A DNA stretch of 64,000 nt from Vigna angularis. Taxonomy: Eukaryota > Streptophyta > Magnoliopsida > Fabales > Fabaceae. Shown in pieces: positions 54,225-64,000 of the stretch; the first letter of the stretch is position 1, and each line of letters opens with the position of its first letter. The position numbers were made by a program, and so were the translations under genes. The stretch is taken from contig NC_068971.1 of NCBI RefSeq assembly GCF_016808095.1, forward strand, positions 47,180,131-47,244,130, read 5' to 3'. The notes under the pieces are model-generated. The model was not told the DNA's origin, made no database searches, and worked only from the letters and a program-made list of their open reading frames with translations.

Positions 54225-55673
54225 TTGATCTTAGGTGTTTCATACTGTACCTCCAACACTTTCATTCTATACCTTCAACTTTTTCAAAAATTTATTTTTA
54301 ACCTTAATAAATACCTTTTTTACTTTCTCTCTTTCTATTTAAAGTAAGGGTGTTTTATCTTGCACCTCCAACACTTCATTCTACACTTTCTAACTTTTTC
54401 AAAAATTTCTTTTTCTTTCTATTTAAAGTGATCCTACACTTTTTTAACTATGCACCTTTTTAACAAAATTTTCAAAATTTTATCTTTTATTTATAATTTA
54501 ATAACTATTTAATTTAATTTCAAAATTTAATATTATTTAATATTTTTTCATATTTTAATAATTATTAAAATATAATTTGTATAATTATAATAATTATATT
54601 ACAAAAATTAAAATTAAAATAATTAAAATAAAAGTAATAAAAATAAAAGTAATTATATAAAATATGATTTAATATATATAATAATATATTAAATTATATT
54701 AAAATATTAAAATATTAAATTAATAAAAGAGGATTTCAAAATTTTTAGATTTCTTAATTATTATTATGTTTTTTTTTTTTAATATCATTATATAATAATA
54801 TAAATTATATTTTAATAATTATTTAAATAAAAAATATATTAAATAATATTAAAATTTTAAATTAAATTAAATAATTAATAAAGTATAAATAAAAAACAAA
54901 TTTTTGAAAAAACTTTCGTGTCGCAACTGGAAATCCGATAACATAGTTATCAATACCAATATTCGATGATTTTTTTTAAATATTATTTTCTATTTAAAAT
55001 TTAATAATAATTTAATTTTTCATATAATTGTTATATTATAAAAATTTAAATAAAAGTAATAAAAATAAAAATAATTACATGAAATCTGATTTAATATATA
55101 ATTTTATATTAAATTATATTAAAATAATAAAATAGGATTTCGAAATTTTTAGATTTCTTAATTATTATTATTTTTATTTTTATTTTTCTAATATTACTAC
55201 TATAACAATATAAAGTATATTTTAATATTTATTAAATATAAAATATATTACATAACATTATTTTTTTTAAATTATATTAAATAATTAATAAAGTATAAAT
55301 AAAAAATAAATTTTTAGAAATTTCATGTAGGAATTGGAAATCCGATAACTACGTTATCGGATACCACCGACGACTTTTTTTAAATTTTATTTTCTATTTA
55401 AAATATAATGATAATTTAATTTAAATATGAAAAAGTTAAATTTTAATTATTATTAAAATATGAAAAAATATTAAATAATATTAGGTTTTTAAATTAAATT
55501 AAATAGTTATTAAATTATAAATAAAAAATAAAGTTTTAAAAATTTTGTTAAAAAGTTAAATAAGTGTAAGATTACTTTTAATAGAAAGAGAAAAAGTAAT
55601 AAAAATATTTATTAAGATTAAAAGTAAATTTTTAAAAAAGTTGGAAGTGCAGTATATAAAACATCCTTGATCT
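54225..55673. mobile_element. AT-rich foldback / inverted-repeat element
   Basis: Left (54232-54475) and right (about 55540-55666) ends are long imperfect inverted repeats sharing words such as ACCTCCAAC/GTTGGAAGT and CTTTCTATTTAAAGTAA/TTACTTTTAATAGAAAG. A candidate 7-bp direct duplication TTGATCT flanks it (54225-54231 and 55667-55673). The interior has two direct copies, offset about 409 bp, each containing GGAAATCCGATAAC (54929 and 55338). No coding capacity; the superfamily is uncertain. Confidence 0.6.
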
Positions 55674-56134
55674 CAACATACGGGGGCAAAATTGTAATAC
55701 TGTTCTTTATAACTCTTTTTTTTGTCTATAGCTATCAATCAGGTCAAGTTCACAGGTCTAGCTTTTTAAAACTCTTAAAAGAAAAGTTTAAGGAATATTC
55801 CGCCTATGTACATGTCAGAGAAAAAAGTTTCCAGCAGTAGTGATTAGTTTTTTGAAAAAATTCATAAATGTATGTATTTCAGTTTTCAACACATTTTTAA
55901 CACTTTACAGAAAATTATTTTTATTTAAAATTATTTATATTTTAAATAAAAAAATTATTTCATTAGCATTGGATAGACATCGAATAAATGATTTGATATT
56001 TTTTCTAATCTCTTATCAATAATTATTCCCCCACATGTTCTTTACCATATTTTTTCTTTCCATTCACACATACTAATTTTAAAATATATTAATGGTAAAA
56101 CCTTAAAAAAATATATTTTAGAAATGGTTGTAGT
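55674..56134. other. AT-rich spacer
   Basis: No gene or structured repeat is recognised; a 60-codon open frame at 55840-56022 has no motif. Confidence 0.5.
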
Positions 56135-56427
56135 TTAAAAAATGGGTTAAATATGTTTTTAGTCCCTAAACTATTGGTCGTTTCTGATTTTCGTCCCTCT
56201 TTCAAAGCAAGGTACGATTTGGTCCTCAATCTTTAAAAAACGTTCGTTTTAGTCGAAAAAACGAACGTTTTGAGGACTAAAACGAGGACTAAAAACAAAA
56301 TTTTGAGGACTAAAACGAACGTTTTTTAAAGATTGAGGACCAAATCGTACCTTACTTTGAAAGAGGGACGAAAACCAGAAACGACCAATAGTTTAGGGAC
56401 TAAAAACATATTTAACCCTTAAAAAAT
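56135..56427. mobile_element. Hairpin MITE, Mutator-type, 9-bp TSD
   Basis: The element is 56144-56418 (275 bp), starting GGGTTAAATATG and ending with its inverse CATATTTAACCC, flanked by identical TTAAAAAAT (56135-56143 and 56419-56427). The two halves are almost perfect inverted copies (words TTTTAGTCCCTAAACTATTGG, GGTACGATTTGGTCCTCAAT, AAAACGAACGTTTT), so the transcript would fold into one long hairpin. This terminal sequence is, from memory, a frequent legume MITE family. Confidence 0.92.
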
Positions 56428-56559
56428 AATGAAATTTAGTTATTTTAATATTAAATTATTTATTTATAAATAGTTTTGTTATAAACGAGTTTTATTATTT
56501 TAAAATATATTATTTCTCATAAATTATTTTATTAAATTTTTCTATTTTCTTTTTAAGAG

Positions 56560-57614
56560 TTTTGACTTTCAAGTTATCTCTTTGACGATCAGGAGATGTC
56601 TAATTGATCACAGTGACGAGATCTATATTTCTAGTTGATCACTTTCTATCATAGAATAAGTAAGTTTCTACTTCTGTTTTAAGGTTCTGGATATCAATTT
56701 TGGATGTTTTTTAAGTCGTTTTGGACCCTTCCGGAGCTGTTGGTGAGTGTTTCAAAATTGTTTTCCTTGCCTAACTGTGAGTATCAAGTTTTTATGAAGA
56801 ATATTGTGTGAATTCTGATGACTTGTAATGATGTTTCTAGTTCTTTAATGTATGATCAGTAGTTTCATGTATTGGTATACTATGTAAAAGTGAAAGGAAA
56901 TGTGATTCAATGTAAATGTGAAGTGATATCAACGGTTTCAAAGGCATGAAAATGAGTTCCAAGGAAAAACCTATGGTTGAATGGTTTCAAGTGTGTTAGA
57001 ATGAATGCAGGTAGCTTAGTCTTTGAGGTTTTTCTGACACTCTAATAGTCATATATTCTCACATAAAGAGGTTTGACACATGTGGTGAGAATAACAAGAT
57101 GTCTTAGTCTAGGTGCTTCCAATATGGTCTAAGACGCAGTACAGACTAACCTTGTGATGGGTGGTAGGGTAAAATCCAATTGAAAGGACTTTGTAAAGTA
57201 GTAGTGGCCACCATAAGTGCACAACGCGCCATAACTCGACATTCATTCTAAGTCCGGACAGTTCAGTCTAGGTCATTGCATGTTAAGATGTTTTGTTTGA
57301 TTTATATTACATCTGACTCATGTATGAAATGTTTTAAATTTATGATGACTATTTTTTACATCTAGCTTACCCTTACTTTTGTCTTTGGTTATGTGTGAGT
57401 TTTCTCTTTTACGATGATCACCTTAATGGTGTGAGTTTAGAGAGACATTATTTTCATTTGTTCTAACGAGAAGTGAGGACGAAACATATAAATTAGTAAA
57501 TGAATCTACAATACTAAATCTATTGTCTTTTTATAGATTTACTTTTATTTAAATATTCTATTATCATTAATTTAATATTTTAATAATTTTATATTATTAA
57601 AATGAGACGCTACA
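56560..57614 (+). mobile_element. Decayed LTR-like repeat (relative of the 8.9-10.9 kb copy)
   Basis: It shares the ordered blocks GATCA...GATCAC (56587-56642), AATAAGTAAGTTTC (56656-56669), GTCTTAGTCTAGGTGCTTC (57101-57119), AACTCGACATTCATTC (57234-57249), CTAGCTTACCCTTAC (57362-57376) and a terminus GAGACGCTACA (57604-57614). Words from the 8.9-10.9 kb copy are clearly recognisable. No GC-rich array is present in this copy, which is consistent with a deletion. The left end is not defined. Confidence 0.5.
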
Positions 57615-57738
57615 TCAACCATATTTTTCGTTTCAATCGTTAGAAACATATGTCTCACAGTTATACATATTTACATTTTTTTACAATAATAAAAGAATAA
57701 TATAATTATTATTTTTATCTAACCTTTATTATAATAAC

Positions 57739-58126
57739 TGTTTTGGTGTAAATGTTGTCCGGTGTGTCTTTGTTGCTCTTGGCTATCTGGGACGCTTGCT
57801 CTTTTTCAATTGTTGTTGTTCATACTCCCCAAAGGAGGGGGAGGTACCTGCAAAGATACTCCGATGCTCAAGTCAGATGTGAGTTATGGAGCCTCAGCTC
57901 TCAAGAGAATGATTATGATACTGCTCTGAAATATTATTTTGGATCTCTAGACATAAAGAGAACGTACCTGAACTTTTGCTCTGTCATTGTATTTATAAGC
58001 AAAATAAAAATAATCACCTTACCTAAAAATATGGTTAGTGGCTTTATAAATATCTTAACCGTTTAAGATATTTTATGTAATAAATATAATATCTAAGATA
58101 TTTTATAAATATCTTACTACATAACA
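57739..58126 (-). repeat. LTR (3' LTR in element orientation)
   Basis: 388 bp. In minus orientation it begins TGTTATGTAGTAAGATATTT and ends in ACACCAAAACA, preserving TG...CA ends. Confidence 0.92.
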
Positions 58127-58137
58127 TGCCCCCCAAG
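58127..58137 (-). other. Candidate polypurine tract
   Basis: Read leftward CTTGGGGGGCA immediately precedes the TG of the LTR, the expected place for plus-strand priming. It is short and ends CA, so it is only a candidate. Confidence 0.45.
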
Positions 58138-58689
58138 TCTGAGTTAACGGTTCCGTTTTTACGGACGTGGTAACTATAGGACTTATGAGTTTGAGGGAGG
58201 CTGTATTCACTGTGGTCTGAACGTTTCAAACCAAGGATGACCGCGCGGTTCAGTTTTGAAGGACCGAAAGGATATGAAGCCGAACAGCAAAAAAACGGGA
58301 ATGAGTGAGGCCGAACGTGAGGACCTGGATGGCCGAGCGGTAGAGGTTGTATAGCCGAAGGTCATAGAAGCTGAATGCTTGAGGTGACGGACGGTAGAGG
58401 TCGAGTGGCATGTGAGGCCGGATGATTGAAGCCAAGCGGACGAACGTCATGGAGGTCGAATGGTAACATTAATGGCGTCGAACGGTCGAATACTTGAACG
58501 CTCGTACACATGGATCGACGAGCGGTTGAAAGCAAAGGTCGAACACCTTTGAGGCCGAACGGCCGACTGCTTGAACGCTCGTACACATGAGTTGTCGAGC
58601 GGTTGCAATCAAAGGGAGGCCGAACGACCGACTGCTTGAACGCTCGTACACATGAATTGTCGAGGATGAGGGTCGAGTAAGGGTATACC

Positions 58690-58975
58690 AGGTGTTCAAG
58701 GGAGAACAGTTACCCGTGGGAGTGTATCCCGAATGTACTGGGTGTTCTTGGGCGAACAGTTACCCGTGGAGTGTATCCCGAATGTACTGGGTGTTCTTGG
58801 GCGAACAGTTACCCATGGGAGTGTATCCCGAATGTACTGGGTGTTCTTGGGCGAACAGTTACCCATGGGAGTGTATCCCGTAGAACGCTCGTGGACTTGG
58901 TTTGTCAAGCCGTTGATGTTCTGGGTGTTCTTGGGCGAACAACTACCAGAGGGAGTGTATCCCGTAGAACGCTCG
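58690..58975. repeat. 50-bp tandem repeat
   Basis: Four consecutive units of about 49-51 bp containing GTGTTCTTGGGCGAACAGTT, ACCCATGGGAGTGTATCCCG and AATGTACTGG, with a diverged fifth unit at about 58921-58975. Confidence 0.9.
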
Positions 58976-60227
58976 GTTTTCTGTTGGCCGTCTACTGTGA
59001 CCTGCATAAGATATACAATATGTAAAAATATCGAGCGTTTTAAACCTGGCGGTCGAACGTCAATAGGATCGCATGGTAGAGCGGTCGTTTCGATAGATGG
59101 TCGAGCCGTAGAGGCCGAGTGGTCGAACGTCAGGGAGGCTGAGTGTTTAACGCTTTAGGTCGAGCGTTCGTGAAAAACGAATGCTGGGATGCTTGAGACG
59201 CAAATCACCGAACGACTGAGGCGAAAGGGTGGAGGCCAGGCGGCCGAACGTCATTGAGACCTACATGCTGAACTGAGGCAAGCGGACGAACGTTATTGAG
59301 TCCGATTGGCTGATCATCACTGGGGTCGAATGGCCCAATGCTTGAGTGCTCGTATAGATGTATGGTCGAGCGGTAGAGGCCGAAAGACCGAGAGTCAATG
59401 AGGCTGAGTGGCTGAAAGCAGGAACGTTCGAGGTTGAATGTTTGAACAAATGAGACCGAATGGGCAAAAGGTTGAGCGTTCGGGAGGCCGGATGGTTGAT
59501 TGCCAGGGAGGCCGGATGGCTAATGGCCAGGGAGGCCGAAGTGTCGAATGGTTAAGGCCCAGGTGCCGAACGTCAGGAGGCCGATCATGAGTATGACCGA
59601 ATGTTGGAGCGCTCGTGTTGGTGTATTGTCGAGCAGTAGAGACCGAGCGACATGTGAGGTCGAACGTGAGGACTGTATGAACGCTCGACACATAGGTTGT
59701 CGAGCGGTCGAGTGGCACGTGAGGCCTAGCGCTAGAGACCGAACGTTAATGACGAGCGAAGTGCCGAACGCTCTAGACCGAACGGCCGCGAGAACGAATG
59801 CTCGAACGTGTGAGACGCAATTGGCCGAACGCTTTAGGCCGAACGGCCGTGAAAACAAATGCTGGAATTGCTTGAGACGCAAATGGCCGAACGATCGAGG
59901 CAAAAGGTTGGAGGCCAAGGGGCCGAAAGTGATTGAGGACGATTGGGCGAGCATCAGTTTGGTCGAATGGGCGAACGCTTGTGGATCTGAACGATCGAAC
60001 GCTGGAGTGTTCGGGGCCATGGATGACCGAACGATTTGAGGGCGAGCGGACGAATGTTATTAAGGACGCCGGCTGGACGCTTGATGCTGAATATTGCCGA
60101 ACGGCGGTGAGAACGAAAGGCCGAACGATTAAGTGTTGAGATCGTGCATGACCGAGCGCTAGAGACCGAACGTCAATAAGAAAGGCCGAACGTAAGGGAG
60201 ACGGGTGGCCGAACGGTCGAGACCAAG

Positions 60228-60352
60228 GTTTGCCGAACGTTATTGAGGCGGGTGGACCGAGTGGACGAACGGCTGAGGCCGAGGTTGGCCGAACGTTATT
60301 GAGGCGGGTGGACCGAGTGGACGAACGGTTGAGGCCGAGGTTGGCCGAACGT
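60228..60352. repeat. 56-bp tandem repeat
   Basis: Two complete units plus a partial third of TTGGCCGAACGTTATTGAGG, CGGGTGGACC, GAGTGGACGAACGG and TTGAGGCCGAGG. Confidence 0.85.
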
Positions 60353-60554
60353 TGGGGACCGAGTGGACGAACGTCAGTGGACGCTCAATAACCGAGCATC
60401 ATTTTGGTGGAATGACCGAACGCTGATCGAGCCGAGCGTCCGCATGCTGGAGTATTTGAGGATGAAGAACCGACAAAAGGTGAGGTCGGACGGACGAGTA
60501 GTGGAACGCTTGTGGCCACAGAATGGTCGTGATATACACTCGCCCTTGTTGGTC

Positions 60555-60935
60555 GACCTAGATGGACGACCTTGGAGTGCGGCTCGTTCTTGATGGTCGA
60601 TCTGGACATTGTCGAACGGTGATGAGGACGGCTTTGTCGATCGGTCACGGTCGACACTCGATCTTGCTGTCGACCAAGGTGGATGACCTAGGTGGCGGCT
60701 TATTCTTGGTGGTCGACCTGGACATTGTCGAACGGCAATGAGGCAGGTTTCGTCGATCGGTCACGGTCGACACTCGGTCTTGTCGGTCGACCAAGGTGGA
60801 CGACCTTGGTGTGCGACTCATTCTTGGTGGTCGACCTGGACATTGTCGAACGACAATGAGGCAGGTTTCGTCGATCGGTCACGGTCAACACTCGGTCTTG
60901 TCGGTCGACCAAGGTGGACGACCTTGGAGTGCGCC
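60555..60935. repeat. About 117-bp triplicated unit
   Basis: Three units share GGTCGACCTGGACATTGTCG, AACGGCAATGAGGCAGG, TTTCGTCGATCGGTCACGG and GTCGACCAAGGTGGACGACC. The key word TGGACATT starts at 60603, 60719 and 60837. Confidence 0.9.
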
Positions 60936-61974
60936 GAATGGTTGATTGCCAGGGAGGTCGAACGGTGGATTGCCAGGGAGGCCGAATTGTTGAACATCAG
61001 TGTGGTCGAACGGCCGAACGCTGGAACGCTCGTGACCATGGATGGTCGAGCGTCATTGAAGCCGAAAGGCAGAACATTTGGCGAGGCTGATTGCTGGACG
61101 CTTGAAGCCGCACGTCCGTTAGGTGAAATGGTCGATCATGTGGAGGCAGAACTGAACGAGGCGTGGATGGCGCGAGTGTTGCGGAAGACGTGGAGAATGG
61201 GTCTGACAATGCGGCAGACCTGGAGGCGCCGAAAGAGCTTGTCTCTGATTTGGGAATTTAGGGTTTTCGGTTTGCGAATTGTGCGATCCTGGTCAGAGTT
61301 TTTCTCGTTGGGGATTTTGGGGTCTTTCCGTTCTCATTCTCGATTCTGATTTTAGGGTTTCGATTCCTGTATGAAGGGCTCGCAATCTTGAACGCATAAA
61401 GATGGCGAGGGCAGTGACGCCGTGATTGGAAAAAGCGGCGGCGATATTGAGCTTTGGGTTTAGGGTTCCTGTTGTTCTCCGATTTCGGGGATTGGGGTTT
61501 GTGGAAATTGGGAAATTAGGGATTTCTGATCTAATTGGATTTTCATTGATTGGATTTGTGGTTTTGATCTTCGCAGCGGCGACGATGAAGGCAGCAGCCC
61601 TCTCCGACGAGGATTTCCCGTGTTTACCGACAAAGGAGACGGTGAAACTAGATATTGTTCCGAAGCGTCACGGTCCCTGCAACAATCTTCAACTCGTTCT
61701 TGAATAATTGGATTGTGACATTGTTGTTTCCTCCAAGTGGAAGGAAAAACTTGGGTGACGACGTCGAGATTAAAAGAGGCAGTGAAAGAAGTTTTCTCTC
61801 CCGCAAAGGGGTGTGATTTTGCGGAGGTGCTCACTGGCGCGATTTCGCAGAGGTGCTCGCGGAGGAGATTCCTTGCGATGATGCGGCAGCTTCATCTTGA
61901 TGGGTAGCTTTATCTGAAGAAGGGATTTGTGGAGGCCGAGGCTCCTCTTGTGGCTTCTTTGGGATTGCACTCGG

Positions 61975-61994
61975 CCCCACGGTGGGCGCCAAAA
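61975..61994 (-). other. Primer-binding-site-like motif
   Basis: Read leftward from the LTR end the sequence is TTTTGGCGCCCACCGTGGGG, directly next to ...CGAAACA. TGGCGCC-type sites after the 5' LTR are common in plant gypsy elements. The matching tRNA was not identified. Confidence 0.7.
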
Positions 61995-62387
61995 TGTTTC
62001 GGTGTAAATGTTGTCCGGTGTGTCTTTGTTGCTCCTGGCTGTCTGGGACGCTTGCTCTTTTCCAATTGTTGTTGTTCATACTCCCCAAAGGAGGGGGAGG
62101 TACCTGCAAAGATACTCCGACGCTCAAGTCAGATGTGAGTTATGGAGCCTCAGCTCTCAAGAGAGTGATTATGATACTGCTCTGAAATATTATTTTGGAT
62201 CTCTAGACATAAAGAGAAGAGAACGTACCTGAACTTTTGCTCTGTCATTGTATTTATAAGCAAAATAAAAATAACCACCTTACCTAAAAATATGGTTAGT
62301 GACTTTATAAATATCTTAACCGTTTAAGATATTTTATGTAATAAATATAATATCTAAGATATTTTATAAATATCTTACTACATAATA
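61995..62387 (-). repeat. LTR (5' LTR in element orientation)
   Basis: 393 bp. In minus orientation the first bases are TATTATGTAG, where the expected TG is mutated to TA, and the end is ACACCGAAACA. A 5-bp insertion (AAGAG-type duplication near 62216) separates it from the other LTR. Confidence 0.92.
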
Positions 62388-62713
62388 ATAACAATAATTA
62401 CCCAAATATAAAAAGTGAAATTATAATAAAACATGTAAAAATATATTATACAAATATTTATTTGTTAAAATGCTCTTAAAATTTCATCATACTTTTTATA
62501 TATATTTATTATTTTGTATTTTGAAGAAGAGTGAAGACGACATTAATTTATTCTATTTAGAAAAGTACTATTTTATGAATTTAGTATCTTTGATTCAATT
62601 ACATCTATCCCTTATCATGATTTCAGGTAATAATGCACTGTAAAAATTTCTTGAGACCGTCACTCCAGTATTTCCAAAATCCAAATTCAACACAATAATT
62701 GACACTAATCTCT

Positions 62714-63050
62714 TTAAAATAAGGTTAAATATCCTTAGAAAATTGGAATTAGTTTTTCTTTTAAATTTTGGTCTAATTTAATTTCGAAATTTTTTATTTC
62801 TTTTAACTAAATTTTGTTAAGTTTATTTAATGTTTCAAGTGCGTTTGATGATAACATTATAATTGTTTACACATATTTTTGCTTCAATGTTAATTGAGAA
62901 AGAAATAAATTTGAAACATTAAATAAAATTAATAAAATTTGATTAAAAAAACTAAATTCATATATTTCTAAAGTTAACTAGTCTAAATTTTTAAAAAGAA
63001 ATTAATTCTAATTTAAAAAAAAATAAAAATATATTTAATCCTTAAATTAA
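62714..63050. mobile_element. Diverged MITE of the GGTTAAATAT type
   Basis: The element is about 62723-63041, with left end GGTTAAATATCCTTAGAAAA and the inverse of the right end GGATTAAATATATTTTTATT. The halves are imperfect inverted repeats (TTTAATGTTTCAA/TTGAAACATTAAA). Flanking TTAAAATAA and TTAAATTAA differ at one of nine positions, consistent with an aged 9-bp duplication. It appears to be an older relative of the hairpin MITE at 56.1 kb. Confidence 0.6.
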
Positions 63051-64000
63051 TATATAAAGTTAAGACGTTGATAGGACTTAAAAGAACATTTTAAGAAGAT
63101 TATTTATATAATAAGGGTTAAAAGAGCATCACGTGGTAATGGGTCAGATTCTGGTGATCTTACTATTCAACAGTCAAATGTACAAAGGTCGTTCAAAAGG
63201 GGCATGCATGTGATTCTGACCCAGTTTGGTCCAATTCATGTGGAATTAAATTAAAACGACTCTAAAATACCACTAATTATTATTTACTTTAAGTTGCAAC
63301 ATCAATTATAATGTGTATTATTTTAATCGTGGTTATCATTTTCCTCAATAAGGAAGGTTGGTCCATATCCATCCAGAGTCAAATGTTACTTCCACACGCA
63401 TTCATCATGATGCCACTGGATTATTCACAGTAAAAAATGTGTTGATATTTTAGATAAGATAAAATAAATTTATAATATAAATAAATATAAATATTATTTT
63501 AAAATTTATTTTTATAAAATTGAATTATACTTAAATTTTATTTTATGGTATTTTAGTATTGGTTAAAATTATTTTAACAAAATATATTGTTTATTTATAT
63601 TTTTTTATTTGTTTAGATTTATTATTTAACTTTTATCGAATCGACTGTACTATGTAAGTAAATATATCTCTCATTTTATAAACCAAGTTGAAATCTATTT
63701 ATTAAATAAATATTTATGAACAAAAATAAACATAAAAAGTGTGTTTCAACACTCCATATATATTTAACAAAAAAAATGATAAATTTCTAAATTATATGAT
63801 ATGATAAGAAAAGAATATATAAAAACAAATAAATATATAATAGATGTAAATAAAATAAAAATGTATGTATAATTGCTCTTCAAGAATATAGTTGAAAATG
63901 AAATCAATCAACCACGTCCATGGGAAGCAAAACTTTGGCTGTTAGATACACGATCATTTTCCCCTTTTATAAATAATGAAAAATATCACTTTTTTTTTTA
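63051..64000. other. AT-rich intergenic DNA
   Basis: No gene or structured element is recognised in the last kilobase. Confidence 0.5.

Larger units (their letters stand above)
58240..60560. repeat. CCGAACG-motif-rich internal region
   Basis: Dense GGCCGAACG, GACCGAACG, GGTCGAACG, GAACGCTCG and GACGAACG words with short linkers such as TTGAGG and GTGAGG. The spacing is mostly 15-40 bp and irregular. It is GC- and CpG-rich in contrast to the AT-rich flanks. Confidence 0.85.
57734..62392 (-). mobile_element. Non-autonomous LTR retrotransposon (LARD-like), complete
   Basis: Two direct LTRs (57739-58126 and 61995-62387) with TSD ATAAC at 57734-57738 and 62388-62392. Orientation is minus: the sequence adjoining the right LTR reads, leftward, TTTTGGCGCCCACCGTGGGG, a primer-binding-site-like motif common in plant gypsy elements, and a purine run (CTTGGGGGGCA) abuts the left LTR. 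The internal 3868 bp contain no recognisable gag, protease, RT, RNase H or integrase. Short minus-strand frames follow the primer site (61831-62127 and 61460-61834) and may be gag remnants or captured sequence. The remainder is tandem repeats. By eye the LTRs differ at about nine positions plus one 5-bp indel, indicating a fairly recent insertion. Confidence 0.92.

Noticed and set aside
58692..60139. Several 60-166-codon open frames in both strands of the 57.7-62.4 kb element
   Set aside because: They are generated by GC-rich tandem repeats without stop codons in some frames, and their peptides simply echo the repeat unit.
57739..62387. Reading the element as plus-strand because open frames (57752-58066 and 62008-62232) start in the LTRs
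   Set aside because: The primer-site-like motif next to the right LTR and the purine run next to the left LTR both fix the orientation as minus. The plus-strand frames are LTR shadows.

Overview
This is a stretch of plant nuclear genome, most likely from a papilionoid legume of the Vigna/Phaseolus group. Three multi-exon genes and the end of a fourth encode plant protein families: an ARP5-type actin-related protein, a CCS52B/FZR3-type anaphase-promoting-complex activator, a TRP1-type telomere-repeat-binding protein and an IDN2-type RNA-directed DNA methylation factor. Two eukaryotic-type tRNA genes are also present. The spaces between genes are very AT-rich and full of plant transposable elements. 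The lineage call is an inference from protein similarity recalled from memory and from a MITE terminus typical of legumes; no search was run.

Layout. 1-330: last exon of an ARP5-like gene (+). 2.6-6.1 kb: CCS52B (+), ten coding exons, with G2/M-type promoter motifs. 6.87-8.20 kb: non-autonomous Mutator-like element with a 9-bp target duplication. About 8.9-10.9 kb: decayed LTR-like repeat. 12.2-16.8 kb: telomere-binding protein gene (-), eight coding exons plus a probable 5'UTR intron. 16.9-21.7 kb: AT-rich DNA with no gene seen. 21.75-25.02 and 26.42-29.14 kb: two complete TG...CA elements with 5-bp target duplications (solo-LTR-like), each holding a large array built on the motif CCGAACG. 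29.66-30.46 and 30.66-32.56 kb: two hAT-type non-autonomous elements with 8-bp duplications. 32.6-40.1 kb: AT-rich, no convincing gene. 40.1-45.4 kb: IDN2-like gene (-), six coding exons. 46.8-49.2 kb: inverted relative of the two solo-LTR-like elements. 49.9-51.4 kb: a further diverged relative. 51.77-51.99 kb: tRNA-Phe and tRNA-Lys (-). 52.8-54.0 kb: a nearly pure TG dinucleotide array of about 1.18 kb. 54.2-55.7 kb: AT-rich foldback element. 56.14-56.42 kb: near-perfect hairpin MITE. 56.6-57.6 kb: another decayed LTR-like repeat. 57.74-62.39 kb: complete non-autonomous LTR retrotransposon (-) without recognisable gag/pol, filled with CCGAACG-type and other tandem repeats. 62.72-63.04 kb: a second, older MITE.

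The host genes have no evident shared pathway. They act in cell-cycle proteolysis, telomere binding, RNA-directed DNA methylation and chromatin remodelling. The most unusual content is in the repeats. One short CpG-containing motif (CCGAACG and its complement) forms independent arrays in at least four elements of two structural types. The solo-LTR-like family also keeps a short in-frame acidic peptide and splice-donor-like blocks across diverged copies.
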